Below, piece after piece: positions 48,601-59,696 of a stretch of DNA of 64,000 nt. Every line of letters begins with the position of its first letter. Position 1 is the first letter of the stretch. Source of the DNA: Myrica gale (taxonomy: Eukaryota > Streptophyta > Magnoliopsida > Fagales > Myricaceae); contig OZ005600.1 in assembly GCA_963930655.1 (NCBI GenBank), positions 15,317,501-15,381,500 of the forward strand, in the 5' to 3' direction. Made by a program: the position numbers and the translations under genes. Under the pieces are notes generated by a model. The model saw nothing but the letters and a program-made list of their open reading frames with translations. It was not told the origin of the DNA and did not search any database.

Positions 48601-49640
48601 CTTTGGTCCTCTGCACCTTAATTGCTTAGACCCCTCAATCTTTCCCACAGGAAATTTCAATGCCTACGTAACAACAAATATCGTAACAAAATGAAGATAT
48701 TTAAAAGGATTAAATGTCTTCAACTCCTCATAAGAGTAATTTCAATGCCTATGTCGTACATACTTTGCAAGGATGGACCAAACTCTGTATCATTCTATAC
48801 CCCACGAGACAACCTAAAGCCTCTCCTAGATACGGGAATTTTCTGCTGAAGGAAGAAAGCCCGATATCAGAAAAACCAGAGGTCCAACTCCTTGCTCTCA
48901 TCTTATTTGTTTCTCTACCAAATAGTTTGTGCTTAGTTCCATCTACAGATAATTACAAACCACGCGTAAATAAAATAATTCAAATATATAAAGATGAGGC
49001 TAATTATTAGATTCATTTCACAAGAGAATAGTGGAAGAAATAAAATATAGGTCATAGCGAAGTTTTGAAAATTTTCAAAAATTATTTTCTTTGTAGTTGT
49101 TATGCAAACGGAGAACAAAAAAAATAACTTCAGAAAGTGAAGCGAGGCATAGACACTCCTAAGATGTGATCTCCTTGTTAAGATTGACTGATTGAGGGAA
49201 GCAGGTTTTAGAGAGACAATCACTCAAACAGGTTGTATGTACATTGCAAGCTCAAAAGCTTAATTAATATTTCAGCACAATCTGAAATCCTAATAAATTT
49301 GGTTTTCGCTTTCTGTGTACGTGTATGTACGAGGGAATCTCGAAATCCATTTACCTCTGTTGCACTGCACTGCTAAGCTAGTGAGCGAAATCTAAAGTCT
49401 TTAGAAGAGACTCGTCGCACTGGTTATATCCCACGGATATTTCTGAACAAAGATTTCGTCAAAAGAAAGTTTGTTATAAGAAGCAACAGAGCATTAGTAT
49501 TGTGCTGATAAGATAAAAGAGAAAAATAGAAAGCTGAAGCAAATATATATGTACTAACTCTTCGGTGTGAAGATTGGTAAAATTGTTTCTCATTTTCTCT
49601 TCTTTAAGCTGTGTTGTGTGTCAGTAATGGAGACTGACTA
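48601..49640 (-). promoter_or_regulatory. PYR4 5' leader with two introns and a short upstream ORF
   Basis: A leader exon ends at 49559 before GTTAGTAC. A second is 49442-49355 (acceptor TTTGTTCAG, donor GTAAATGG). The third starts at the AG just before GCATTGAAATTTCC and reaches the ATG at 48600. An ATG at 49593 opens a 17-codon uORF across the first leader intron (MRNNFTNLHTEENIRGI) that ends at TAA in leader exon 2. The structure is inferred from splice consensus and from preservation of the same sites in the inverted copy. Confidence 0.6.
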
Positions 49641-50353
49641 CTAACGATATATAATGGAGTACTTTTGCGTTTTCCTTTTCTTTTTCTGTGTTTTTTCTCG
49701 GCAGATCTAGTACAATACAAAAAGGAAAATAGGAAGAGATCAATGGGGTTTCTCTAGGCTTTGCTTTTTCTTTTTTCTCACCGAGAAAAGTACAAAGAAA
49801 TTAGAAAGAGAGTGGAAGGGATTAAGGGAATCAATGGCAGCAAAGTAAAAAAAAATCTATATACTCAAGCAAAGAAACACGCCAGTGGGAAATTAGGAAG
49901 AGATAAATGTTTGTAGGCTTGTTCCTTTTTTTTTAATCTAAGAGTTACAGTATTGCGAATTATTCGACCCATTAAACTTCCTAATTGAAAAAAATGGCAT
50001 ATTAGTTTGTAAATGTATTTTGAAATACAAATATATTCAATAAAATTTATAAAATGAATATCTAAAATCTTAAAAAATCCTACAAAAACACCGATACTTT
50101 TTACACAAACTTCAACAACTTTGACAAAATTTCTAATATATTTTCAAAAAAAATTATAACAAACATTTTCTCTTCAACTTTTCCCATCTAACATCGATAC
50201 TTTTTTATTAAACAATTATATCAAATTATTGTAAGAACTGAAAAAAGAAATATGAACTAGAATAGGATCTTTTACCTCCAGGCATTTATGTTTGAACAAC
50301 TGAGATACCTACATAAGATAGTAGAGTTTTCTGTAGGGGAGAGACTTCTAGTC
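48633..50353 (-). repeat. left arm of a 1.7-kb inverted duplication (PYR4 promoter and leader)
   Basis: The segment matches 59697-61325 in reverse complement, with small indels and one roughly 90-bp gap near 48775-48890. It covers the PYR4 upstream region, TATA box, both leader introns and the start of leader exon 3, and stops 33 bp before the start codon. Confidence 0.92.
49647..49653 (-). promoter_or_regulatory. TATA-like box of PYR4
   Basis: Minus-strand TATATAT lies about 55 bp upstream of the uORF ATG and 90 bp before the first leader donor. The same TATATATC stands at 60401-60408 in the inverted copy. Confidence 0.5.
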
Positions 50354-50635
50354 TTAGCCTTAGAACTTTGTGACCGGTTCTAATAGAAAACACAAGCCCC
50401 TTTATATAAGCAAGACTAGGGACCCTCACTTATTATTCCTACAACCTTTAGGCTATCCTCATTATTTCATCCATCAAAGAATATCAAGAGTTAGTCACCT
50501 TATAATTAAAGGCAATTACCTATCATCAATAGACAAAGTGAACCACTTCAGGGAAGATCAATGGTTTTCTAAGGAAAACCAACTATTGGGAAAACCAACA
50601 TTCTTTAGAGAAAACAAACAATTGGGAAAACCAAC

Positions 50636-50883
50636 GGCTATGTTTGGATGAGATCTCAAAACGTTTTCAAAAACTTCTCTTTCATTTTTTTCATCAATTC
50701 CAATACCTTTTCACCAATTCTAACAACTTTTTCATCAATTTCAATACCTTTTCACCAATCCTTTAACTTTTTACAAATTTTAACAACTTTTAACACACTT
50801 CACCAATCCCAAAAGAATCTACACTACTTCCAAAAAAAACACCAACACAAAAACGTATTTTGAGATCTAAACCAAACATAGCC
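50636..50883. mobile_element. MITE, 248 bp
   Basis: The ends are inverted repeats: GGCTATGTTTGG then AGATCTCAAAACG on the left, and the complement of GGCTATGTTTGG then AGATCTCAAAATACG on the right. AAC flanks both sides (50633-50635 and 50884-50886). The interior is rich in repeated CAATTC and TTTTCACCAAT words. A 3-bp TSD with GG-starting termini suggests a Tourist/PIF-Harbinger type, although the usual target is TAA or TTA. Confidence 0.75.
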
Positions 50884-51013
50884 AACAGTTCTTCCAACAA
50901 TCTCTCTACACATTTTTGCAAGTTTTAATAAAAATTAAATCTCTTTAAAACTTTTCAACAACTTTTACACAAAAACCTATAAAATTATAATCTACATAAA
51001 TATTCACAATTCT

Positions 51014-51226
51014 TGTTAAACCGTGTGTGCTGAGAGAGAAATGAATTTGGAAAGGATAATTCATTGTATTCATTTATGTTACAGAAGCTTTGTTATATAG
51101 ACAGAGAAGAGAACGATAACAGACTAACAAATCTAATTGATCTAGTTACAATGATATAACTAATTGCCACATCAGCAAGATATATACAAAAAACTCGTCT
51201 AAACATATTGCAGCTTAACATTAATA
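51014..51226 (-). repeat. copia 3' LTR (213 bp)
   Basis: It begins (minus strand) TATTAATGTTAAGCTGC after the purine tract and ends GGTTTAACA. It is longer than its partner by about 97 bp, which lie between TGTTAAACC and CAGACTAAC in plus-strand reading. Confidence 0.8.
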
Positions 51227-51233
51227 CTTTCCC

Positions 51234-52800
51234 TCAAGATGAAGTGTGAATGTTGAGCACGCTCATCTTGCCAAATAGATAGCTTAACTGATCATATCCA
51301 AGAGCTTTGGTGAGAAGATCAACTACTTGATGTCGAGAAGAAACATGAAAGGTTTGAATGATGCCAGCAGCAATCTTATCACGGATAAAATGGCAATCTA
51401 TTCCAATGTGTTTCGTCCTTTTATGAAATACGAGATTGGCAGCGATATGTAATGCAGATTGATTATCGCGATAAAGAAGAACAGGCAGCTTGTGAGAGAT
51501 CTTAAAATCATTAAACAGATAGAGAAGCCATTGGACATCAGTAACAACAGTTGTCATAGCTCTATATTCAGCCTCAGCTAAAGAGCGTGAAGCGGGAAGT
51601 TGCTTTTCAGATTTCCAAGACACCAAAGAATCACCAATGAAGATAGTATAGCTAGTTATGGATCTCCGAGAGTCAGAACAAAAGCTGCCCAATCAGCATC
51701 TGAAAATGCTTTAAGATGTAAGGGAGAAGCAGAGGAGAAAAACAGCCCTTAACCAACTGTAGTCTTCAAATACTGAAGAACACGATGGACAGCTTGTAAG
51801 TGTGGGTCTCGTGCCTTATCAATATATTGGCTATGTACTTGAACTAAGTATGGCAGATCAGGCCGAGTGAGTGTGAGGTATAACATTTTACCAATTAACC
51901 TACGATAAACTGTGGCATCAGGTAGTAAAGAGCCATTGGATGAATTCAGCTGATGATTTTGCTCAATTAGAGTTCTAGCAGGTCTAGAATCAATGTAACG
52001 TAACCTAAATCACTAAGGACATCTAACACAAACTTGCGTTGACACAAAGAGATACCCTTAGTGGACCGAGCCACTTCCAAACCAAGAAAGAATTTAAGAT
52101 TGCCCAAATCTTTTATGCGGAAACGATCATCAATTACTGTCTTAAACTCATAAACACTTTGAAGATCACTGCTTGCAAGGATTATGTCATCGACATAAAC
52201 CAGTAATGCAAGAGAAGAAGATCTTGTCTTGCGGGTGAAAAGAGAATAATCAGCTTTGGATTGTATAAATCCTTTTTCAAGTAAAAAATGAGAGAACTTA
52301 AAAAACCACTACCTAGATGCTTGTTTAAGGCCATATAGGGATTTGGTAAGCCATAAAGCCTTTCTATGCAGGCGGAATAGACGTGGATTGAACTTGCTGA
52401 CAATAGTAATGTTGTAGATATGGAGGTGTTGTTCTAGTTCTAGTAGATCGTCTAAGAACAATTTCTGGACTAGCAGAGGGAATATGAGAAGATGATGTTG
52501 TATTAGTGTCAACAAATGGAATAGGAATTGTAGAAACAGAGGGAGATGAAGAAATATCTGGAGGAATATTAGAAGTAGGAAGAGGAGAGATGGGAATATT
52601 AGGAGCAGAATTTGGAATAACTAAAGAATTACCAGTAGCAATTACCAGTAGCAAAGATAGCTGAAATGGAAAGATTTTGAAGGTGACATTACGAGAGACA
52701 AAGATTTTATGAGAAATGAGGTCATAAAGTTTGTAACTCTTATCAAAAGGATAACCTAACATGACACATTTAGAGGCTTTATGATCAAACTTAGTATAAT
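51234..52800 (-). pseudogene. copia integrase end, reverse transcriptase and RNase H, broken
   Basis: Right to left: the integrase C-terminal block KFDHKASKCVMLGYPFDKSY and KLYDLISHKIFVSRNVTF, then a Ser/Thr-rich linker. RT follows, with WLTKSLYGLKQASR and the catalytic box LLVYVDDIILA near 52205-52170. RNase H ends the gene, with SRSLAEAEYRAM, WLLYLFNDF, LYRDNQSALHIAAN, FHKRTKHIGIDCHFIRDKI and DLLTKALG before the stop at 51234. Several frameshifts separate the parts; the RNase H frame (51692-51234) is the longest open piece. Confidence 0.85.
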
Positions 52801-52802
52801 CT

Positions 52803-52943
52803 TTTTTTGATAAGTAAGCCAATTTTATTAAAAAGAAAGAAACAAGGAGCAAATAACACCCGGAGTCGACAGTACAAGAGAATATACTGAAGAACTCAAA
52901 CACAAAAGCCCAACAAGACTAACCCAAAAGCCAACAACTCTCC

Positions 52944-52988
<45 letters not shown>

Positions 52989-55654
52989 AACAAAGCGCCC
53001 AACAAGACTAACCCAAAAGCCAACAACTCTCCCAAAAATACAAAGCGCCCACAAGAACTCCCCCCCACCCGCAAGAACCCTAACAGGTCCCCTAGCAGTC
53101 CAGCCCATTGCTCTTAATCTTCCCAGCGATCGACGAAGTCCCTTCATAATTAACCGAAGACTGTAATCCCTTCAACTCCCTGAGCATCCTCCCCCCTGAT
53201 TTTCTACACTTTTTCGAGCTAAGCTGCACCCGATTGTGTTCCAGCGCTTGAAAAAGATCCCTTAGTTTTTCCTCTTGACCACCACACGAAACCCCAACCA
53301 TCTGACCCACAGAGGAAACCATGTCCAAGACCCACGCTGGTGAGTCCCCCCCCAAAGTTTTTCCAGCTGGCGGCACTGGGCCAAGAAATTTGCTAGGGGA
53401 AACTAACCCACTGCTCTCCCTCCCTTTTTCTAGATCAGCCTCACACCCATAAACGCACCTGTCTGCACACCCGATAGCCCCTCCCTCCACTAAAGAAACT
53501 GCTGACCCTCCTAAATCCCCCAATGAAGTCGACTGACCGCCAGCCTCCGAAACCTTTAAAACAGAGATACCGGGAGCCAAAGACTTCCCCCCCGCCTCAC
53601 CAGCCGCCGCTAAAGTCACCAATGCCGAGTCTTCGACCACCTCTGAGCCCACTACAGGGGAGGCAAGATCAGAGGCACTTTCCGACAACAACTCTGGCGC
53701 CGTTGGAACCCCATAAGAGGAGAACTCTCTATCGGGAAGAACGGCAAGATCAGAGGCATTTACCGGCAACAGCTCTGGCGTCTTAAGGGTCTCCGGGCAG
53801 TCGCCAGCCACGACGGAAGATGTCGACGAAGGGGCTGTCGGCGCCGGCGATTGGGTTGCACCATCAACAGGGTCACCGCCAAGACCCGTCGAGGGCCTGT
53901 CTAAGTCCCCCCCAACCAGGGCCCCCGAAGTGCCCTTGAAGGCCTCTGGGCCTGTGTAATTCCCCCCCAATTGGTCCGGCCCAACTCATTTCTCCTCATT
54001 CATGTCCATGGCCCCCGAAGGGCCCTCTAATGCCTCTGGGCCACCCTGATGCGTGGAGGCCCGTCCAGGCAGGCCCAGCTGAGAGACCGGCCCATCTTGA
54101 TTTGATTCACCCTCGGCACACGAGGCCTTTTCTCGGCAATCAGAGCAACAATTACGCAAATCCACGAAGTCCGCCTCACCCAACAAACCCAAAGACCGGA
54201 AGATATGGTCAAACGCCTCCTTAAGGCTCAAAAGACGCGCGTGAAGATGGTGAGGACAGAGGGTCGCATGCCGACTGACACCCGCCGACTTCACAGCAGC
54301 CTCCTGGTAACTGTCAGCCTCGAATACAGCAGACTGCATCCGCTTCTCCCCATGCGTGAAAACTAAGTCAGAGCCTTTCGGCGGGACCCCAAAATTTGAA
54401 CATGCCATACCGGAGGGAAGCAGCGGAGGATTCCGCTTGACGACGTCAGCAAAGGAGACGACATTGCGTCGCTCAGCCTCACCTTTGGAACAACGATCCG
54501 GCCGAGAAGAGCTGAAGAAATCAACAACTGCCTGAAAGCATCCGGCCAACAGCTGCCATCCACTCCCATAGACACCCTCAGGGACCATTATCGCACCACT
54601 GCGACGTCCCTCCCCATACGCAATAATAGCGACGTATCGCCCCGCCTTATTCCCGCACCTCTGAGCCATAAACGCCCTAGAGGCTTCGTTGAACTTCAGA
54701 GCAAAAGGTCGCGCGGCGTCAGCCTCCAACAATCTGCCGACCAAGTTAACCACCCAAACTGCCCCAAACCTCCCAAACGAAATCGTGCTATACTTCTTCC
54801 GACTCCATTCAGACAACGTAACCACTCCACCTTCGCTAACAGTAACTCGGAACTCTTTTGCTTCGACTCTGAAACATCTCGAGAACCCCATGTGGCAATT
54901 TCTAATCTAAAAACATCTCAGCGCCTATTGATGCAGATTACCTTACAACCTTTTTACTCGCAGAATTCTACAGTTAGTTCTAGACAATGTTCGAAAGTGA
55001 CTCTAGGTGGCTCTCGGTGGCTTCTGTGCTTGTTTTCGGAGCTTCTTGACGCTGGGTGGGGGTGCTCTGAGTCTGTCGGCACCTTCTGTGGTGACTAAAG
55101 TGACCAAAGTGGTAGTTGTGGCAGATTCGGGCTTTTCTGTGGTGGCTGTTACGGTTGTCGGCAGCTTCTGTGGTGGCTGTAGAGATCGGGTGTGATATTT
55201 TTGGTGGCTGAGTTGCGGTCGATTTGGAGTTTCGGCTTGTTGGGGAAAACTGGAGAGAGAAGCCGAGAGAGAGAGAGACGTCGAGATGGAGACGGCTAGG
55301 CCGAGAGAGAGACGTCGAGTGAGGTTCCGAAACTGAGAGACGCCGATGGTGTGTGTGACGGCGGCTAGGGCGTCGCGTCGAGGACTCAGGGGTCGCGTCG
55401 TCGGATATTACCCATTATTATCAGGTGTTACACAGGCTATTTCAGAAAGCTAGCAGATTCTTTAGTTGCAAACTTGAAATGTAAGTTTTCATTTGGATGC
55501 CAATAAGCTCTAGCTCAAAGGACACCTTCTCACCTATAACAGATTATGGATTCATCACCACTGGATACGTGTGAAACTAATTACCCATTACGCTCCATCC
55601 CCGCAGGGGCAGAGAACCTGTCACTATTGAAAAGGAATTCGGATCGTACCCGTC
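52803..55654 (-). mobile_element. LINE-derived insertion lacking ORF2, 14-bp TSD
   Basis: The 14-bp repeat ACTTAGTATAATCT flanks it (52789-52802 and 55655-55668), and removing one copy restores the copia reading LLRDYTKFDHKAS across the site. The minus-strand 3' end reads AATAAAATTGGCTTACTTAT then an A run, a typical plant L1 end. It carries a 5' leader, an ORF1 and a 3' region, but no endonuclease or RT. An A run of nearly 50 and a roughly 90-bp local repeat lie at 52895-53045. It must have been moved by another LINE's machinery. Confidence 0.9.
53092..54891 (-). pseudogene. LINE ORF1-like protein, about 600 codons with one internal stop
   Basis: The frame starts MGFSRCFRVEAKEFRVTVSE and has a globular N-terminal domain (KKYSTISFGRFGAVW, FIAQR-like FMAQRCGN, GRYVAIIAYGEGRRSGAIMV, VPEGVYGSGW) of the type seen at the start of many plant L1-like polyproteins. 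A Cys pattern (CCSDCREKASC) follows. A single TGA at 53986-53988 ends the first 301 codons, and the same frame stays open to 53092. The second part is Ser, Pro, Gly-rich and lacks clear domains. No zinc knuckle of the usual gag form is seen. The near-complete frame implies either recent insertion or selection. Confidence 0.65.
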
Positions 55655-55668
55655 ACTTAGTATAATCT

Positions 55669-57917
55669 CTGAGTAATGTGGATGCAAAACAAAGGCATCC
55701 AAATACCCGGATATGATAATAAGTGGGAGGGACAGAAAACAAAATCTCATAAGGAGATTTGTTTTGGAGAAGTGGGGTAGGGGTGCGGTTTATCAAATAA
55801 ACTGAAGCAAGGATACAATGTCTCTAAAAATTTAGAGGAAGATGAGCTTGGAATTTGAATGCCCTAGTTACATTCAAAATGTGCTAGTGCTTGCATTCTA
55901 CAATTCCATTTTGTTGAGGTGTCTCAACACAAGATTTTTGATGTATGATACCGTGAGATAGAAAGAAAGAGGTGAGATTAAACTCAACCCCATTATCAGT
56001 TCGAATACATTTGATTTTAGTATTGAATTGAGTGTGAATCATGGCGTAGAAGGTTTCAAGAATATGAGCAGTTTGAGATTTTGAACGCATGAGATAAATC
56101 CAAGTTGATCAACTAAAGTCATCAACCATGGTCAGGAAGTATCTAGAATTATGTATAGTTGGGACTGCCATTGGGCCCCAAATATCACAGTGTATAAGGT
56201 CAAAAAAATGTTGAGATACACGTTGACTTGATGGAAATGGTAATCTCTTTTGTTTTGCAAAAGGACAGATCTCATAAGGTGAAGATTCTGAGAAAGCAAT
56301 AGCAGAATTACTATGTTGTAAAACCTTTAGCATTGAAATAGGCATGTGACTAAGTCGGTAATGCCAGAGGTTATTGGATGAAATAGTAGAGCATGTTGGA
56401 AGAGAACTAGAACAGAATTTAGATGCAGCAACATTACAATTGTCAGATTGAGGTTCAAATGGTATAAACCACCTCTTTGTTCAGCTAATCCAATCATCCT
56501 ACTGTACCAAGGGTCCTGCATATAGCAGAAACCAACAAGAAAAAATACATGATAGCCAATGTCTCGAGTTAGTTGACTGACTGAAAGCAAATTAAATCCA
56601 AAAGAAGGAACACAAAGGACATTGCTAAGGGTTAACTCGTCTGAGAGTTTTACATGACCAATGTGAGTGACTACATCAGACTATCCATTTGGGAGTTTGA
56701 CAGAGTGAGACTAGAAATAGCATGAGTAAGATAGGACTGGGAGTGCACCATGTGATCGGTGGCCCCAGTGTCTGATCCATGCTGGAGAATGAGTTTTGAC
56801 AGACGAGAAACAAAAAGAATTACTTGTCATAAGCGATAGGCTGGTGTGAGAGGAGTTGTCACTAGCAAATGACTGAGGAGAAGGTGTAAAATCTTGTTGA
56901 ATGAGAGCAAGAATTTTGTTGTGTTGTGCTAGAGTGAAATGGATAGAAGACATATCAGTAGTTGCAGAAGAAACAGAGTCAGTTGCAGAAGCAACTTGAT
57001 TGGCCAAATATGCAGCAGTGCTGGCTGAATATCCTGAAGGATTGGTAGAGAATTTAGACCGAGAAGTCTTCTATCCAGGAAGATATCCATGGATTTTGTA
57101 ACATTTCTCTACAGTGTGGCCTGTAATGCCACAGTGGTTGCTGACTGGCCTCTCCTTTATAGGATATTGATTGTACATTTTTCCTCCATTTTGATTGTCA
57201 TTTGCTCGGGTAAGAAAGATAGTTTTTCTTCTTGGATCATCAAGGAAAAGACTTTGTTTATTATAGGTAGAGGATCACTAATCAAGATCTGGCCTCTGAC
57301 ATTCGAATAGGACTCATTTATTCCCATTAGGAATCTCATGACATATTCCTGATGTTGAAAATCAAGCATAGTCTTGATAACACCACATGAACAAGAAGGT
57401 GTAGGACGATAATTGAATAATTCATCCCATAAGACCTTTAATTTGGTGAAATAGCTATTGACTGAGAGTTGATCTTGAGAGATGGTAGAGATAGCCTTTT
57501 GCAGTTGAAACACCCAAGGGCCATTAGCTTGAGATAGCCTTTCTTTAAGATCAGACCAGATTTCTCGTGCTGATTCAATGTAGATGATGCTGGAAGCAAG
57601 TTCTTTGGAGATGGAGTTGACGATCCATGAGATCACCATGTCATTACACCTTCTCCAAATTGCAAAGTTTGAGTCGGATGTGCTTGGTTTGACAATAGAA
57701 CTATCAACGAAGTCAACTTTGTATTTGTATTTAACACCATAAGCATGGATGTAAACCAGATACGATAATTTTCTCCATGTAAGAGCTGGGAAACAAGAAT
57801 AATGCCAGGATCGTCTCCATGATGGAGAAAATAGGCATTGGAATCAGTCATAGTTGGAGGAGAAACAGGAGCTTGAGGTTGTGGAGGAGGAGATGGAATG
57901 GGAGATGCGGAAGCCAT
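55669..57917 (-). pseudogene. copia gag, protease and integrase, broken
   Basis: Gag starts at 57917 (MASASPIPSPPPQPQAPVSP), with YFLHHGDDPGIILVSQLL and LHGENYRIW, the plant copia N-terminal domain. After a frameshift near 57645 it continues VISWIVNSISKELASSIIYI and DLKERLSQANGPWVFQLQKA. The protease region (57007-56711) is frameshifted at the catalytic site. The GAG-pre-integrase block is at 56590-56330. The integrase core shows FDLIHCDIWGPM, YFLTMVDDFS, IRTDNGVEFN and PQQNGIVECKH. The TDNG Asp and the late Glu are retained, but stops lie between blocks. Confidence 0.85.
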
Positions 57918-57928
57918 GTATCAGAAGT

Positions 57929-57940
57929 GCTCTGATACCA
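57929..57940 (-). other. copia primer-binding site, tRNA-iMet type
   Basis: Minus-strand TGGTATCAGAGC directly follows the LTR end, the classic copia primer site. Confidence 0.9.
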
Positions 57941-58056
57941 TGTTAAACCCAGACTAACAAATCTAATTGATCTAGTTACAATGATATAACTAATTGCCAC
58001 ATCAGCAAGATATATACAAAAAACTCGTCTGAACATATTGCAGCTTAACATTAATA
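57941..58056 (-). repeat. copia 5' LTR, internally deleted (116 bp)
   Basis: It matches the 3' LTR at both ends but lacks about 97 bp from the middle of the longer LTR, so most of the U3/R/U5 signals are probably lost. Confidence 0.8.
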
Positions 58057-58917
58057 ATTCCATCAAAAATCCTAAAAATCTTTCAATTTTTTATAAAACG
58101 AACATCCCTTGCGTTAGCTTGTTGTCGGGATTGAAACAAGTGTTTTGAACCCAAAACACAAAGCTACGAGTCGTTGACATTGTAAGTAAATCCCGAACAT
58201 CTTTTTTTCAAAAGCAAATCCCGAACATCGCTTCAACGAAACGTGGTACCCAAAATCGCAGTTTAGAAAAGCATAAAACGTGCGGTTGAATACTATTAAG
58301 TTAGCTTGGGTTTGTAAGGCCGTTAGGCCCCTTTGCTCGTTAGAGCATGTACTTGAGGTTTTCAAACCTCTTTGATCTTAATGAAAGCATGTTGTTTTGA
58401 CTAAAAAAAAAAGAAAAGCCTATATGGCTGGATCAAAAGAAATCAACCGCGACACAAACAACTCGAGGGGTTCCTACAAAGTCACTTCAAATTTGCTTAT
58501 AATATGACTAAACTTTGGTGGAAAGTAAGAAGAGATTATTTGAGTGAATTAATAAAAAGGAGGGAAATTTCATTTTTTGTTACTAGGTTTTGATCACTTT
58601 TACGATTTGGTCACTAAGATTTTTTGTTTTTTTCAATTTTTAGTCACTAAATTTAGGTCCTTGTGAGTTGATCGTCCATTGACTACCAAGACTTCTCTCC
58701 ATGTCAGCCTTGCCTTGCTTTGTCCACGTCAGCCTAAACGACTCACTGTTATTGTAATTGAAAAACGTGATTTGCAAAATCAAAACAATATTCAACCGCA
58801 CCGTTTTGAAACACAAAGGTAACTTAATAGTATTGAACAACACCGTTTTGAACAAAGAATCAAAACTACATCGTTTTGACATTTGCAAATCACGTTTTTC
58901 TTCTTAGTGTTGAAACC
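58057..58917. other. intergenic with a short perfect inverted repeat
   Basis: No gene is supported. AAAAACGTGATTTGCAAA (58762-58779) has its exact inverted copy at 58882-58899, with three ACCGTTTTGA-like words near or in the 102-bp loop. This may be a small foldback element. Confidence 0.55.
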
Positions 58918-59340
58918 CCCCCTTGTGACAATGGACACAGTTGAGGTGTTTTCCCCAGTTGATTCTTCAAGCTTCCCAACAGTTTCAAGAAATTCGAGCT
59001 ACAGTAGAATTCCAATCTTGCTCAAGTAACAGTACCCTCTTAGTTGTCTCCTTCTGCAATTTTTCTAACTGATTGCCAATGACAGAAGCTATCTCATTAG
59101 AACCATGCTGTAAATCTTGCAATTGACTCCATAATTCATTAATTCTCGATTAGTACCCCATAGCTTTTCACAAAGTTCAATATTTTTTGCTTTCATATTA
59201 CGTTATATCTGCCTCCTCCAAGTGCTCTTCAAGCCAACAAACCCATAGAAAGTGTCAAAGCTTTCCTGTTAAGGCAACTCAAATGTTGTTTCTACTACAA
59301 GGCCGTCAGATAAGAGCTTCTCCGATACAAAAGAATAAAC
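58918..59340 (-). pseudogene. coiled-coil protein fragment without introns
   Basis: The minus strand reads LWGTNRELMNY, then after a frameshift SQLQDLQHGSNEIASVIGNQ, LEKLQKETTKRVLLLEQDWN and STVARIS, followed by another shift and TVGKLEESTGENTSTVSIVT. Continuous heptad-like pattern and no intron signals suggest a processed or captured fragment of a long coiled-coil protein. I do not recognise the parent. Stops and shifts make it non-functional. Confidence 0.45.
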
Positions 59341-59696
59341 CTCACCATCTTGCTTCCGCAGAAGCAAGTGAGACTTTTCACTATCTACTCTACTTTTAGG
59401 GCCTCCAATCCTCTCCTCTCTCTCGCAGAATCACGTTAGGCTCAATGAGTCTCCTTCGATTTCATTAGGCACATTTCAGTTGGATCTCGCAGGTTTGAAG
59501 TCGAAGGTTTGAAGTCGAGGATTTGGGGGTGTTGTGCAAAAGCGAGGAGAGGATTTGGGCACTCTGAATTGGGGGTGTGCGAGAGAGAGCAAAGGACTGG
59601 TTACAGCTCTTCTCTGATTTGGGAGTGTTGTGCGAGATTGAGGAGATGAGAAGCTTTTCCAAATTAAAACGGTGCGGATTGATTGACTTCGCATTT

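Larger units (their letters stand above)
51014..58056 (-). mobile_element. Ty1/copia retrotransposon, decayed and split by a LINE
   Basis: LTRs lie at 57941-58056 (5') and 51014-51226 (3'). A tRNA-iMet-type primer site directly follows the 5' LTR, and a purine tract (GAGGGAAAG) precedes the 3' LTR. Order is gag, protease, integrase, RT, RNase H, as in copia. Flanking pentamers are ATTCT and ATTCC, a possible TSD with one change. Frames carry many shifts and stops. A LINE-derived insertion occupies 52803-55654. Confidence 0.9.

Noticed and set aside
53523..53786. Pro-rich plus-strand frame inside the LINE
   Set aside because: Shadow of the Ser/Gly-rich ORF1 on the minus strand.
58563..58680. 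Sequence resembling the 'TTAGTCACTAA' ends of Mutator-like elements
   Set aside because: No matching inverted terminus or target duplication was found within the next kilobase.
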